NCBI GenBank assembly: GCA_003567055.1
Contig: PXAW01000081.1
Span: 1 to 5,800, forward strand
DNA length: 5,800 nucleotides
Direction: 5' to 3'
Source: Hyphomicrobiales bacterium
GTDB lineage: Bacteria; Pseudomonadota; Alphaproteobacteria; Rhizobiales; Beijerinckiaceae
In this document: piece by piece, positions 1 to 5,464 of the stretch
Numbering within the stretch: the first letter of the stretch is position 1
Layout: every line of letters begins with the position of its first letter
The notes under the pieces: generated by a model
Seen by the model: the letters and a program-made list of their open reading frames with translations, nothing else
Told to the model about the DNA's origin: nothing
Databases searched by the model: none
Position numbers and translations under genes: made by a program

Positions 1-1406
1 CCGCGCGTGGTCTCGTCCACGGAGAGCCGGCGCAGGATCGGCGGCGCGGCGCGCTGGGCGCAGTTCTGCCGCTCGCAGAGCCGGCAATTCACGCCGATCG
101 GCGTCGGCTCGCGCAGCTTCCAGTCCATTCCCTTCGCATAGACCAGCCGGTTGGCGTATTTCAGCTCGCAACCCAGCCCGATGGTGAATTGCGCCTCGGG
201 CTCGCCCCAGGCCTGCGCATTGCGCCGCACGGTTCGCGCCAGCGAGAACCAGCGCGCGCCGTCGGGGAGTTCGACCACGTCGCACAGGACGCGCCCCGGT
301 GCGCGGAAGGTGTGATGCAGGTTCCAGCGCGGGCAGGTGCCGCCGAAGCGCGAGAACGGGAAGGAGCCGGAGGAAAACCGCTTCGACACGTTTCCGGCGG
401 TATCGACCCGCACCAGGAAGAACGGCACGCCCCGTGCGCTCGGGCGCGCCAGCGTTGTGAGGCGATGGGCGACCTGCTCGAAGCTCGCCCCGAAGCGGGC
501 GCACAAGACCTCGACATCATAGGCGAGCGCCTCCGCCGCCTGCAGGAAGGGCGCATAGGGCATCATCACGGCGGCGGCGAAGTAGTTCGCCAGCGTGATC
601 CGCACCAGCCGCCGCACCGCCCCGTCGCGTGATTCAAGCGTATCGGCGATACGCGCGATGGTCTCGGCGCATTCCGCGAAAGCGAGCTGGTAGGCGGCCT
701 GGAAGGTGCGCCCGGACGGCTCGACCAGTTCCGAGATCATCAGCCGCCGGCGGTGGCGGTCGAAGCGGCGCAGGGCCGACTGCATGACGTCGACGGGCAG
801 GATCTGCACGCGCAGGCCATGGCGCTCGCGCAGGCGCTCCGACAGGGCGAAGAACAGGTTCGGGCCGGATTCGCTGAGTTCCTGCGCCACCCGCTCGGCT
901 GCGGCCTCGAGCTCGGGGAAATGGTTGTTGGCCGCATGCAGGAAATCACGCACGCGCTCGACGGGCTGCTCCGGCGCCGCGCCCTCGGCGCGGTCCGCAT
1001 CGCCGGGCCCGTTCGCCAGCGGGCCGCCTTCGCGCAACTGCCCATAGGCCGCGTAGAGCCGCTGGATCGCGGTGGCGAGCGTCGGGGCCGTATCGGCGAT
1101 CTCGCGCAGGGCGCCGCGCGGGACGGGGGAATCGCGAAACAGCGGATCGGCGAAGATCTCCTCCAGCTCGCCGACGATGCGCAATTCCTCCTCGCGGGCG
1201 AATTCGCGCGGGTCGATGTCATAGACCTCCGCCAGCCTGATCAGCACCTGCGCCGTCACCGGGCGCTGGTTGCGCTCGATCAGGTTGAGATAGCTTACCG
1301 AGATGCCGAGCTCCGTCGCCATCCCCGTCTGGGAGAGACCGAGTTCCTGGCGCAGGCGGCGCAGGCGCCCCCCGGCCATGATCTTGCGTGCTGCATCGTC
1401 GCTCAT
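1..1406 (-). CDS. ScfR/RamB-family XRE transcriptional regulator (3' end cut by window edge)
   Basis: Cytoplasmic DNA-binding regulator of short-chain fatty acid and acetate metabolism, by family. The frame is open from ATG 1406 to the window edge (468 codons), close to the family's usual length of roughly 470-480 residues, so only the last few residues are missing. An XRE-type helix-turn-helix lies at about residues 11-65 (GLSQTGMATELGIS, then SYLNLIERNQRPV). A long helical middle follows. The ScfR core starts near residue 327 (VPFFLVRVDTAGNVSKRFS) and continues to FGGTCPRWNLHHTF, with Cys358. The C-terminus carries a CxxCxxxxC cluster at Cys441, Cys444 and Cys449 (CRLCERQNCAQR). The start is chosen because the HTH begins directly after it; a weak AAAGG lies 8 nt upstream. 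Known relatives are RamB of Corynebacterium (acetate and glyoxylate genes) and PccR of Rhodobacter (propionyl-CoA carboxylase). Divergence from aceA suggests that aceA is a target. Family call is firm; target and effector are inferred. Confidence 0.9.
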   Translation of the reverse strand, partial: MSDDAARKIMAGGRLRRLRQELGLSQTGMATELGISVSYLNLIERNQRPVTAQVLIRLAEVYDIDPREFAREEELRIVGELEEIFADPLFRDSPVPRGALREIADTAPTLATAIQRLYAAYGQLREGGPLANGPGDADRAEGAAPEQPVERVRDFLHAANNHFPELEAAAERVAQELSESGPNLFFALSERLRERHGLRVQILPVDVMQSALRRFDRHRRRLMISELVEPSGRTFQAAYQLAFAECAETIARIADTLESRDGAVRRLVRITLANYFAAAVMMPYAPFLQAAEALAYDVEVLCARFGASFEQVAHRLTTLARPSARGVPFFLVRVDTAGNVSKRFSSGSFPFSRFGGTCPRWNLHHTFRAPGRVLCDVVELPDGARWFSLARTVRRNAQAWGEPEAQFTIGLGCELKYANRLVYAKGMDWKLREPTPIGVNCRLCERQNCAQRAAPPILRRLSVDETTR

Positions 1407-1614
1407 CAACTTTGCCTTTTACAATTTTTGACAATTTTACAGATCGACAGCAGTCGTATTTCGACACCGCGACTTTTTCCAAAAATTGTCCGTCTTGCCC
1501 ATCGCAGCGCAACATAGCATCAATTGGGACAGGTTCCAGCGGTCAATCGAGACGAAATCAGATCGCTACGACCAAAGTTGTAAAAATCATGTCGAGAATG
1601 TCGAGGAGATACAG
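1407..1614. promoter_or_regulatory. Divergent regulator/aceA promoter region
   Basis: This 208-bp spacer is clearly AT-richer than the surrounding genes, most strongly at 1407-1440 and 1471-1490. It must hold both the regulator and the aceA promoters. TTGACA at 1428-1433 is a perfect -35 hexamer on the plus strand, but no good -10 lies at 16-18 bp, so it may be fortuitous and part of the repeated operator sites. CAACTTTG at 1407-1414 recurs in inverted orientation as CAAAGTTG at 1573-1580, so the two ends of the spacer carry the same octamer facing each other. AACTTTGC resembles the core of the RamB site as I remember it. The aceA ribosome-binding site is GAGGAG at 1603-1608, 6 nt before the ATG. 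Confidence 0.65.
1421..1489. repeat. Three copies of ACAATTTT, likely operator sites
   Basis: ACAATTTT occurs at 1421-1428 and again at 1431-1438, exactly 10 bp apart, which is one DNA turn. A third copy is inverted (AAAATTGT, 1482-1489), with its centre 51 bp from the second, close to five turns. Extended over 11 bp, copies 1 and 3 read TACAATTTTTG and GACAATTTTTG (10 of 11 identical). Same-face spacing and placement between a regulator and its likely target suggest protein binding. The binding protein is inferred, not shown. Confidence 0.5.
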
Positions 1615-2925
1615 ATGAGCAAGCCGACCTTCCAGGACCTCGTTCCCGCCGCGCCGGAAGGCCGCTTTGACGGTATTCGCCGGCCCTATACGCCGGAGGA
1701 TGTGTTGCGGCTGCGCGGCTCCTTCCCCATCGCCCACACGCTCGCCGAGCGTGGCGCGGTGAAGCTGTGGGAGCTGTTGCATGACGAGCCCTTCATCAAC
1801 ACGCTGGGCGCGATGACCGGCAACCAGGCCATGCAGCAGGTGCGCGCCGGGCTCAAGGCGATCTACCTCTCCGGCTGGCAGGTCGCCGCCGATTCCAACA
1901 CCGCCTCGCAGATGTATCCGGACCAGTCGCTCTACCCGGCGAACGGCGCCCCGGAACTGTGCCGGCGCATCAACCGCACCCTCAAGCGCGCCGACGAGAT
2001 CGAGCACGCGGAGGGCGGTGCCCAGCGCGACTGGTTCGCCCCGATCGTGGCCGATGCCGAGGCCGGTTTCGGCGGGCCGCTCAACGCCTACGAGATCATG
2101 AAGGCCTTCATCGAGGCCGGCGCTGCGGGCGTGCATTTCGAGGATCAGCTCGCCTCGGAGAAGAAGTGCGGCCACCTGGGCGGCAAGGTCCTCATCCCCA
2201 CCGCCGCGCATGAGCGCAATCTGAACGCCGCGCGCCTCGCCGCCGACGTGATGGGCGTGCCCACCATGGTCATGTGCCGCACCGATGCGGAATCGGCCCG
2301 GCTGATCACCTCCGATGTCGATGAGCGCGACCGCCCCTTCATCGAGCCCGACAGCCGCACGCCGGAGGGGTTCTACCGCCTCAAGGAAGGCACCGGCGTC
2401 GATCACTGCATCGCGCGCGGCCTCGCCTTCGCCGAGACGGCGGACATCCTGTGGTGGGAGACGTCGCGGCCGGATCTCGACGAGGCGCGCCGCTTCGCCG
2501 AGGCGATCCATGCGAAATATCCCGGCAAGCTGCTCGCCTATAACTGCTCGCCGTCGTTCAACTGGCGCAAGAATCTCGATCCGGACACGATCGAGCAGTT
2601 CCAGCGCGAACTCGGGGCGATGGGCTACAAGTTCCAGTTCGTCACGCTGGCGGGCTTCCACTCGCTCAACCTGTCGATGTTCGAGCTGGCCCGCGGTTAC
2701 CGCGATCGCGGCATGGGCGCCTATTCCGAGATGCAGCAGGCGGAATTCGCCGCCGAGGCGAACGGCTTCACCGCCACCCGCCACCAGCGCGAAGTCGGCA
2801 CCGGCTATTTCGACCAGGTGGCGATGACGATCACGGGCGGGCGCTCCTCGACCACGGCGATGGGCGAATCCACCGAAACGGCCCAGTTCGCGAAGGACGA
2901 GCCGAAGCTGCACGCAGCCGAGTGA
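1615..2925 (+). CDS. aceA: Isocitrate lyase
   Basis: Cytoplasmic enzyme that splits isocitrate into succinate and glyoxylate, the first step of the glyoxylate shunt used for growth on acetate and other C2 or fatty-acid substrates. The product has 436 residues, close to the ~434 of the E. coli enzyme. Visible landmarks: [10 protein letters not shown] at 86-95; the metal-binding stretch [10 protein letters not shown] at 145-154; the family signature KKCGH at 183-187 with catalytic Cys185; CSPSFNW at 311-317; and TLAGFHSLN at 344-352. No key motif is missing. ATG 1615 is chosen because GAGGAG lies 6 nt upstream and [11 protein letters not shown] is a typical N-terminus; an in-frame ATG at 1486 would add 43 residues encoded by promoter DNA. 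The ScfR-type regulator is divergent, and a small protein gene follows after 66 bp. No malate synthase gene is in the window. Confidence 0.98.
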   Translation: MSKPTFQDLVPAAPEGRFDGIRRPYTPEDVLRLRGSFPIAHTLAERGAVKLWELLHDEPFINTLGAMTGNQAMQQVRAGLKAIYLSGWQVAADSNTASQMYPDQSLYPANGAPELCRRINRTLKRADEIEHAEGGAQRDWFAPIVADAEAGFGGPLNAYEIMKAFIEAGAAGVHFEDQLASEKKCGHLGGKVLIPTAAHERNLNAARLAADVMGVPTMVMCRTDAESARLITSDVDERDRPFIEPDSRTPEGFYRLKEGTGVDHCIARGLAFAETADILWWETSRPDLDEARRFAEAIHAKYPGKLLAYNCSPSFNWRKNLDPDTIEQFQRELGAMGYKFQFVTLAGFHSLNLSMFELARGYRDRGMGAYSEMQQAEFAAEANGFTATRHQREVGTGYFDQVAMTITGGRSSTTAMGESTETAQFAKDEPKLHAAE

Positions 2926-2935
2926 GCATTCCGGT

Positions 2936-2959
2936 CGGGCGGGGGATGAGCCCCGCCCG
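2936..2959 (+). other. GC-rich hairpin between aceA and the small downstream gene
   Basis: CGGGCGGGG (2936-2944) pairs perfectly with CCCCGCCCG (2951-2959): a 9-bp stem with the 6-nt loop GATGAG, 10 nt after the aceA stop. There is no T-run behind it, so it is unlikely to be a full intrinsic terminator. It more likely protects the aceA mRNA 3' end or makes the downstream gene less abundant than aceA. Confidence 0.65.
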
Positions 2960-2991
2960 CCATCCGCAACATTCTTCAGGGAGACACGATC

Positions 2992-3216
2992 ATGCCCAAT
3001 GTCAAGGAACGCGCCGAAGACCTGGCCAGCACCATGGACGAGCAGCAGCAGGCGGCGATCCGCATGCTCGCCAACCAGCTCCACCGCCTCAATGCCGCCG
3101 TCGCGGAAGCGGTGAATTCCGGCCTCTCCATCGAATTGCAGCGCGCCTCGCGCCATCACCACCAGGACGGCTACTGGGGCGACCTTCTGACGCCGATCAT
3201 CGTCAAGCAGAAGTGA
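2992..3216 (+). CDS. Small protein of unknown function downstream of aceA
   Basis: Encodes 74 residues that I do not recognise as a named family. AGGGAG at 2978-2983, 8 nt before ATG 2992, is a good ribosome-binding site. The N-terminal half (about residues 4-45) looks like a continuous charged, amphipathic helix (KERAEDLASTMDEQQQAAI, then NQLHRLNAAVAEAVNSG). After it come a His-rich patch (RHHHQDGYWG, about 54-63) and a hydrophobic, basic end (LLTPIIVKQK). There is no signal peptide, membrane segment or cysteine. It lies 66 bp behind aceA on the same strand with no strong terminator between, and the first strong terminator follows at 3396, so co-transcription with aceA is likely. The ribosome-binding site, helical composition and operon position support a real gene. 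A role in helping or adjusting isocitrate lyase is speculation. Confidence 0.8.
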   Translation: MPNVKERAEDLASTMDEQQQAAIRMLANQLHRLNAAVAEAVNSGLSIELQRASRHHHQDGYWGDLLTPIIVKQK

Positions 3217-3220
3217 TCCC

Positions 3221-3325
3221 TTAGAGCGTTCCGACCTGACGGAATCAGGACGGGCGCTCTAAGTCATTGTTCGACGCATCATTTTTTCCGTCAGCCGGTA
3301 TCCACCTGACGGATTGAAGCTCTAA
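3221..3325. repeat. Palindromic intergenic element bounded by TTAGAGC/GCTCTAA (RIME-like)
   Basis: About 105 bp, from TTAGAGCG (3221-3228) to GCTCTAA (3319-3325). The first unit folds as TTAGAGCG paired with CGCTCTAA (3255-3262), with an inner CCTGA/TCAGG stem (3235-3239, 3245-3249). The second contains TCCGTCAG (3287-3294) paired with CTGACGGA (3306-3313). CCTGACGGA occurs twice in direct orientation (3235-3243, 3305-3313). The layout and the boundary sequence match the dispersed intergenic mosaic elements of rhizobia and relatives. Dispersal in this genome cannot be tested from one window. It lies 4 bp after the stop of the small gene, so it is probably transcribed as its 3' untranslated region. 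Confidence 0.65.
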
Positions 3326-3350
3326 TCTGACATTTCGAGGCGGACCCTCG

Positions 3351-3385
3351 TGTGGCATCCGCAGCCGATCAGAGCGGATGCCGCA
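3351..3385 (+). other. Long hairpin upstream of the terminator
   Basis: Positions 3351-3362 and 3374-3385 pair over 12 bp with a single G-U pair (perfect core GGCATCCGC/GCGGATGCC) around an 11-nt loop. It sits directly before the terminator hairpin, separated by a single-stranded linker that contains CCTCC (3389-3393). It may be part of the 3' untranslated region of the aceA transcript or of a separate small RNA. Confidence 0.6.
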
Positions 3386-3395
3386 CCACCTCCGA

Positions 3396-3427
3396 CGGGA
3401 CCGGCGAGAGCTGGTCCCGCTTTTTGT
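3396..3427 (+). terminator. Rho-independent terminator of the aceA transcription unit
   Basis: CGGGACC (3396-3402) pairs with GGTCCCG (3413-3419) around a 10-nt loop, followed by C and TTTTT (3421-3425), then GTT. The T-run is on the plus strand, so it ends rightward transcription from aceA and the small gene before it meets the convergent amidohydrolase. On the minus strand no T-run follows the stem. Confidence 0.85.
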
Positions 3428-3444
3428 TGCGGCATGGGGGCGGA

Positions 3445-4380
3445 TCACTCCGCCGCGATGGCCGGCGGCTCGCAGGGGCGTGCGGCGAAGACCTCGCCTG
3501 CCGCGAGCACTTCGGCGAGCGCGGCGCAGAGCGCGCGCCCGATCTCGTCGAACCAGGCATGGGGGGTGAGCGTCGCCTCGTGCATGTAGAGCGCGCGGTT
3601 GATCTCGATCTGCAGCGCGTGCCGGTGGCCGGAGGGCTCGCCGTAATGCTCGGTGATGAAGCCGCCTGCATAGGGCTTGTTGCGCATCACGCCGAAACCG
3701 CGCGCGCGCAAGGCGACCTCGACCAGATCCGTCAGCACATTGCTGCAGCTCGATCCGTAGCGGTCACCCAGAACGATATCGACCTGGCCGAGGGATTCGG
3801 CGGAGAGGCTGGTCGAGGGCATCGAATGGCAATCGATCAGGCAGGCATAGCCGAAATGGTTCTGCGTCCTGGTGATCAGCCGCCGCAGGGCGCGGTGATA
3901 GGGTTTGTAGAGCGTATCGATCCGCGCCAGCCCCTCGCGCACGGGGATGCGCCCGGCATAGATCTCGTGCCCGTCCGCGACGATGCGCGGGATCGTGCCG
4001 AGCCCGCCGGCGACGCGGATCGAGCGGGTATTGGCGAAAGCGGGCAGGCGACCCTCGAACATGCGCGGATCGAGCTCGTAGGGCTCGCGGTTGAGATCGA
4101 GATAGGCGCGCGGAAAAAGCGCACGCATCAGGGGCGCGCCATGGGCGACCATCGGCGCGACCAGCCTGTCGACATAGGCATCTTCCGAGCGGCGGATCGT
4201 ATGCGCGCTCAGGCGCCCGCCTTCGAGGAAGGCCTGCGGATAGAATGCGCCGGAATGGGGCGAATCGAAAACGAAGCCGCCATTCACCCGATCGGGCATG
4301 GCGATCTCGAAGGGCGGATCGAACAGGGCGGCGGGTCCGCTGCTCGCGCCGGCCGGGCCACCCGCCTCGTTATCCGTCAT
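3445..4380 (-). CDS. N-formylglutamate amidohydrolase family protein
   Basis: A zinc-dependent hydrolase family whose named reaction is N-formyl-L-glutamate + water to formate + glutamate, the last step of one histidine degradation route. With the start at 4380 the product has 311 residues. Motifs: FVFDSPHSGAFYP (about 36-48), DLNREPYELDP (95-105), the conserved RVAGGLGTIPR (122-132), DCHSMPS (183-189), PYAGGFITEHYG (236-247) and LQIEINR (256-262). His, Asp and Glu residues in these motifs are the likely metal and substrate ligands. ATG 4455 is the other in-frame start and would add 25 atypical residues; neither start has a strong ribosome-binding site, so the start is uncertain. No hut genes are nearby, so the true substrate may be another N-formyl or N-acyl amino acid. 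It is convergent with the aceA unit and divergent from cpdR. Family is firm; substrate is not. Confidence 0.92.
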   Translation of the reverse strand: MTDNEAGGPAGASSGPAALFDPPFEIAMPDRVNGGFVFDSPHSGAFYPQAFLEGGRLSAHTIRRSEDAYVDRLVAPMVAHGAPLMRALFPRAYLDLNREPYELDPRMFEGRLPAFANTRSIRVAGGLGTIPRIVADGHEIYAGRIPVREGLARIDTLYKPYHRALRRLITRTQNHFGYACLIDCHSMPSTSLSAESLGQVDIVLGDRYGSSCSNVLTDLVEVALRARGFGVMRNKPYAGGFITEHYGEPSGHRHALQIEINRALYMHEATLTPHAWFDEIGRALCAALAEVLAAGEVFAARPCEPPAIAAE

Positions 4381-4703
4381 GTCAGTCGCGTTCTTCAATG
4401 CGCGAAGCCCTTCGCCCGTCTCGTCACGCCGGCATCTGCTCACACAGCCCGGCATTTGCTCTGTCGCAGAACACTGCTAATGTTTCGCGCGAGAGCGCCG
4501 ATGGCAAGAGCGTATCTCTGCGATATCGGTCGCGATTGTGCCATCGCGCCATTGTGTCATCGCGCCTGGGCCGTGTGCATCTGCGCATGCGCGTCTGAGC
4601 GCCGTTTTCCTGCTGCCGCGACATTTGCTTTCACGCGATGTTTACCGGGGCAGGGCCTTATGGAAAAGATGGAAGGTAAGCCGGGACGGCAATGCGGGAC
4701 ACC
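4381..4703. promoter_or_regulatory. Divergent spacer between the amidohydrolase and cpdR
   Basis: About 320 bp without a convincing gene; it must carry the promoters of both neighbours. It contains a tandem 16-bp duplication (4535-4566), the palindromes CGATATCG (4521-4528) and GCGCATGCGC (4583-4592), and a possible 15-codon leader frame ending on the cpdR start. I find no full TTAA-N7-TTAA CtrA-type site and no clear -35/-10 pair. GGAAGG at 4671-4676 is purine-rich but too far (27 nt) from ATG 4704 to serve as its ribosome-binding site. Confidence 0.45.
4535..4566. repeat. Tandem 16-bp duplication in the cpdR upstream region
   Basis: ATTGTGCCATCGCGCC (4535-4550) is followed immediately by ATTGTGTCATCGCGCC (4551-4566), 15 of 16 bases identical. 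It could be two operator copies or a recent slippage duplication. I know of no factor for this motif. Confidence 0.7.
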
Positions 4704-5060
4704 ATGAAAATTCTACTCGCCGAAGACGACAACGACATGCGCCGCTTCCTCGTGAAGGCGCTTCAGAATGCGGGCTACGACGTGGCCTCGTTCGATAACG
4801 GGCTCTCGGCCTATAACCGGCTGCGCGAGGAGCCGTTCGAGCTGCTGCTCACCGATATCGTGATGCCCGAGATGGACGGAATCGAGCTCGCTCGCCGGGC
4901 GACGGAGCTCGATCCGGATATCAAGGTGATGTTCATCACGGGCTTTGCGGCGGTGGCGCTCAATGCCGATTCGGAGACGCCCAAGGATGCCAAGGTGCTG
5001 TCGAAGCCCTTCCATCTGAAGGATCTCGTCGGCGAAGTGGAAAAACTCCTCGCCGCGTGA
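4704..5060 (+). CDS. cpdR: Single-domain response regulator CpdR
   Basis: A stand-alone receiver protein. In Caulobacter, unphosphorylated CpdR primes and localises the ClpXP protease to degrade cell-cycle proteins including CtrA, and the CckA-ChpT phosphorelay switches it off by phosphorylation. ATG 4704 gives 118 residues, the length of Caulobacter CpdR. The receiver features are complete: acidic pocket E7-D8-D9, phospho-acceptor D51 in LLLTDIVMPEMDG, T79 in MFITGF, and K101 in SKPF. No output domain follows. The protein ends in Leu-Leu-Ala-Ala, an end that could be read by ClpXP. An in-frame ATG at 4692 would add MRDT; 4704 is preferred on family length, with GGGA 4 nt upstream. The receiver call is certain; the CpdR assignment rests on length, D51, sequence similarity from memory, and taxon. 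cckA and chpT are not in the window. Confidence 0.9.
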   Translation: MKILLAEDDNDMRRFLVKALQNAGYDVASFDNGLSAYNRLREEPFELLLTDIVMPEMDGIELARRATELDPDIKVMFITGFAAVALNADSETPKDAKVLSKPFHLKDLVGEVEKLLAA

Positions 5061-5079
5061 AGATTTCCTGATCAAGCCG

Positions 5080-5108
5080 CTTGCGCCGCCGAAGCGGGTT
5101 CGCTATAC
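5080..5108 (+). promoter_or_regulatory. Probable promoter of tRNA-Val
   Basis: CTTGCG at 5080-5085 and CTATAC at 5103-5108 are separated by 17 bp, a good match to alphaproteobacterial housekeeping -35 and -10 elements. Transcription would start near 5115, giving a ~45-nt 5' leader on the tRNA precursor. No activity data, so this is a sequence-based guess. Confidence 0.5.
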
Positions 5109-5159
5109 GCGCTCCCACGGCAGCGCTGCACCGACGGCGCCGCAACGCCGGAGCAAGAT

Positions 5160-5234
5160 GGGCGCGTAGCTCAGCGGGAGAGCACTACGTTGACATCGTA
5201 GGGGTCGCTGGTTCAATCCCAGCCGCGCCCACCA
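5160..5234 (+). tRNA. tRNA-Val (anticodon GAC), CCA encoded
   Basis: Folds as a full cloverleaf. The acceptor stem is GGGCGCG (5160-5166) with CGCGCCC (5224-5230), 7 of 7 pairs. The D stem is GCTC/GAGC (5169-5172, 5180-5183). The anticodon stem CTACG/CGTAG (5185-5189, 5197-5201) holds the loop TTGACAT with anticodon GAC at 5192-5194, which reads valine codon GUC. The variable loop has five bases. The T arm is GCTGG-TTCAATC-CCAGC (5207-5223). The discriminator is A5231 and CCA is encoded at 5232-5234. No sign of an integrated element: no integrase and no repeated tRNA 3' end in view. Confidence 0.97.
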
Positions 5235-5405
5235 TCTTGAAGCCCTTGAAATCACAGCAGCATTTTCCGCCGTGGGCGCATCGATGCGTCGCTCGGGCGC
5301 CGGTACGGATGTACCGGACGCGGTATCCGCGATGATGTGATGGCCCTGCGCCCGGCTGCGACGTCTCGCAGCGAAATCGGCCTCATCCGCTCACACTCGC
5401 CCCCA
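5235..5405. other. Non-coding spacer with four consecutive perfect hairpins
   Basis: I see no protein gene here. Between 5277 and 5372 lie CGCATCGATGCG (a 12-bp palindrome, 5277-5288); CCGGTAC/GTACCGG with loop GGAT (5300-5306, 5311-5317); CGCGG/CCGCG with loop TAT (5319-5323, 5327-5331); and GCTGCGA/TCGCAGC with loop CGTC (5355-5361, 5366-5372). No T-run follows any of them. They may form the tRNA precursor 3' trailer or be remnants of intergenic repeats. Confidence 0.55.
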
Positions 5406-5439
5406 ACAAAAACAGCCCCCGAATCGTTCCGGGGGCTGT
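5406..5439 (-). terminator. Rho-independent terminator of the TTT binding-protein gene
   Basis: ACAGCCCCCG (5412-5421) pairs with CGGGGGCTGT (5430-5439), a 10-bp stem with an 8-nt loop. Read on the minus strand, the stem runs into TTTTTG (5407-5412), so it ends transcription of the leftward binding-protein gene, 25 bp after its stop codon. On the plus strand only a broken T-stretch follows, so any effect on the tRNA transcript would be weaker. Confidence 0.9.
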
Positions 5440-5464
5440 CCTCGTTTTCCGTTGATGGCGCGGA

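Noticed and set aside
753..1517. 254-residue open frame on the plus strand
   Set aside because: Antisense to the ScfR-type regulator, whose motifs are intact; it also runs through the AT-rich promoter region.
1486..1614. Longer aceA with start at 1486
   Set aside because: The 43 added residues are atypical for isocitrate lyase and come from promoter DNA; ATG 1615 has a good ribosome-binding site.
1558..3162. 534-residue open frame on the minus strand
   Set aside because: It lies antisense to aceA, which has all its catalytic motifs. Long mirror frames are common in GC-rich genes; the product has low-complexity composition and no recognisable domain.
3352..4707. 451-residue open frame on the plus strand
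   Set aside because: It is the mirror frame of the amidohydrolase and also crosses the terminator at 3396-3427.
5077..5097. CCGCTT/AAGCGG hairpin as cpdR terminator
   Set aside because: Only a 6-bp stem with a 9-nt loop and no T-run; it overlaps the likely tRNA promoter.
5081..5335. 84-residue open frame on the plus strand
   Set aside because: It runs straight through tRNA-Val.
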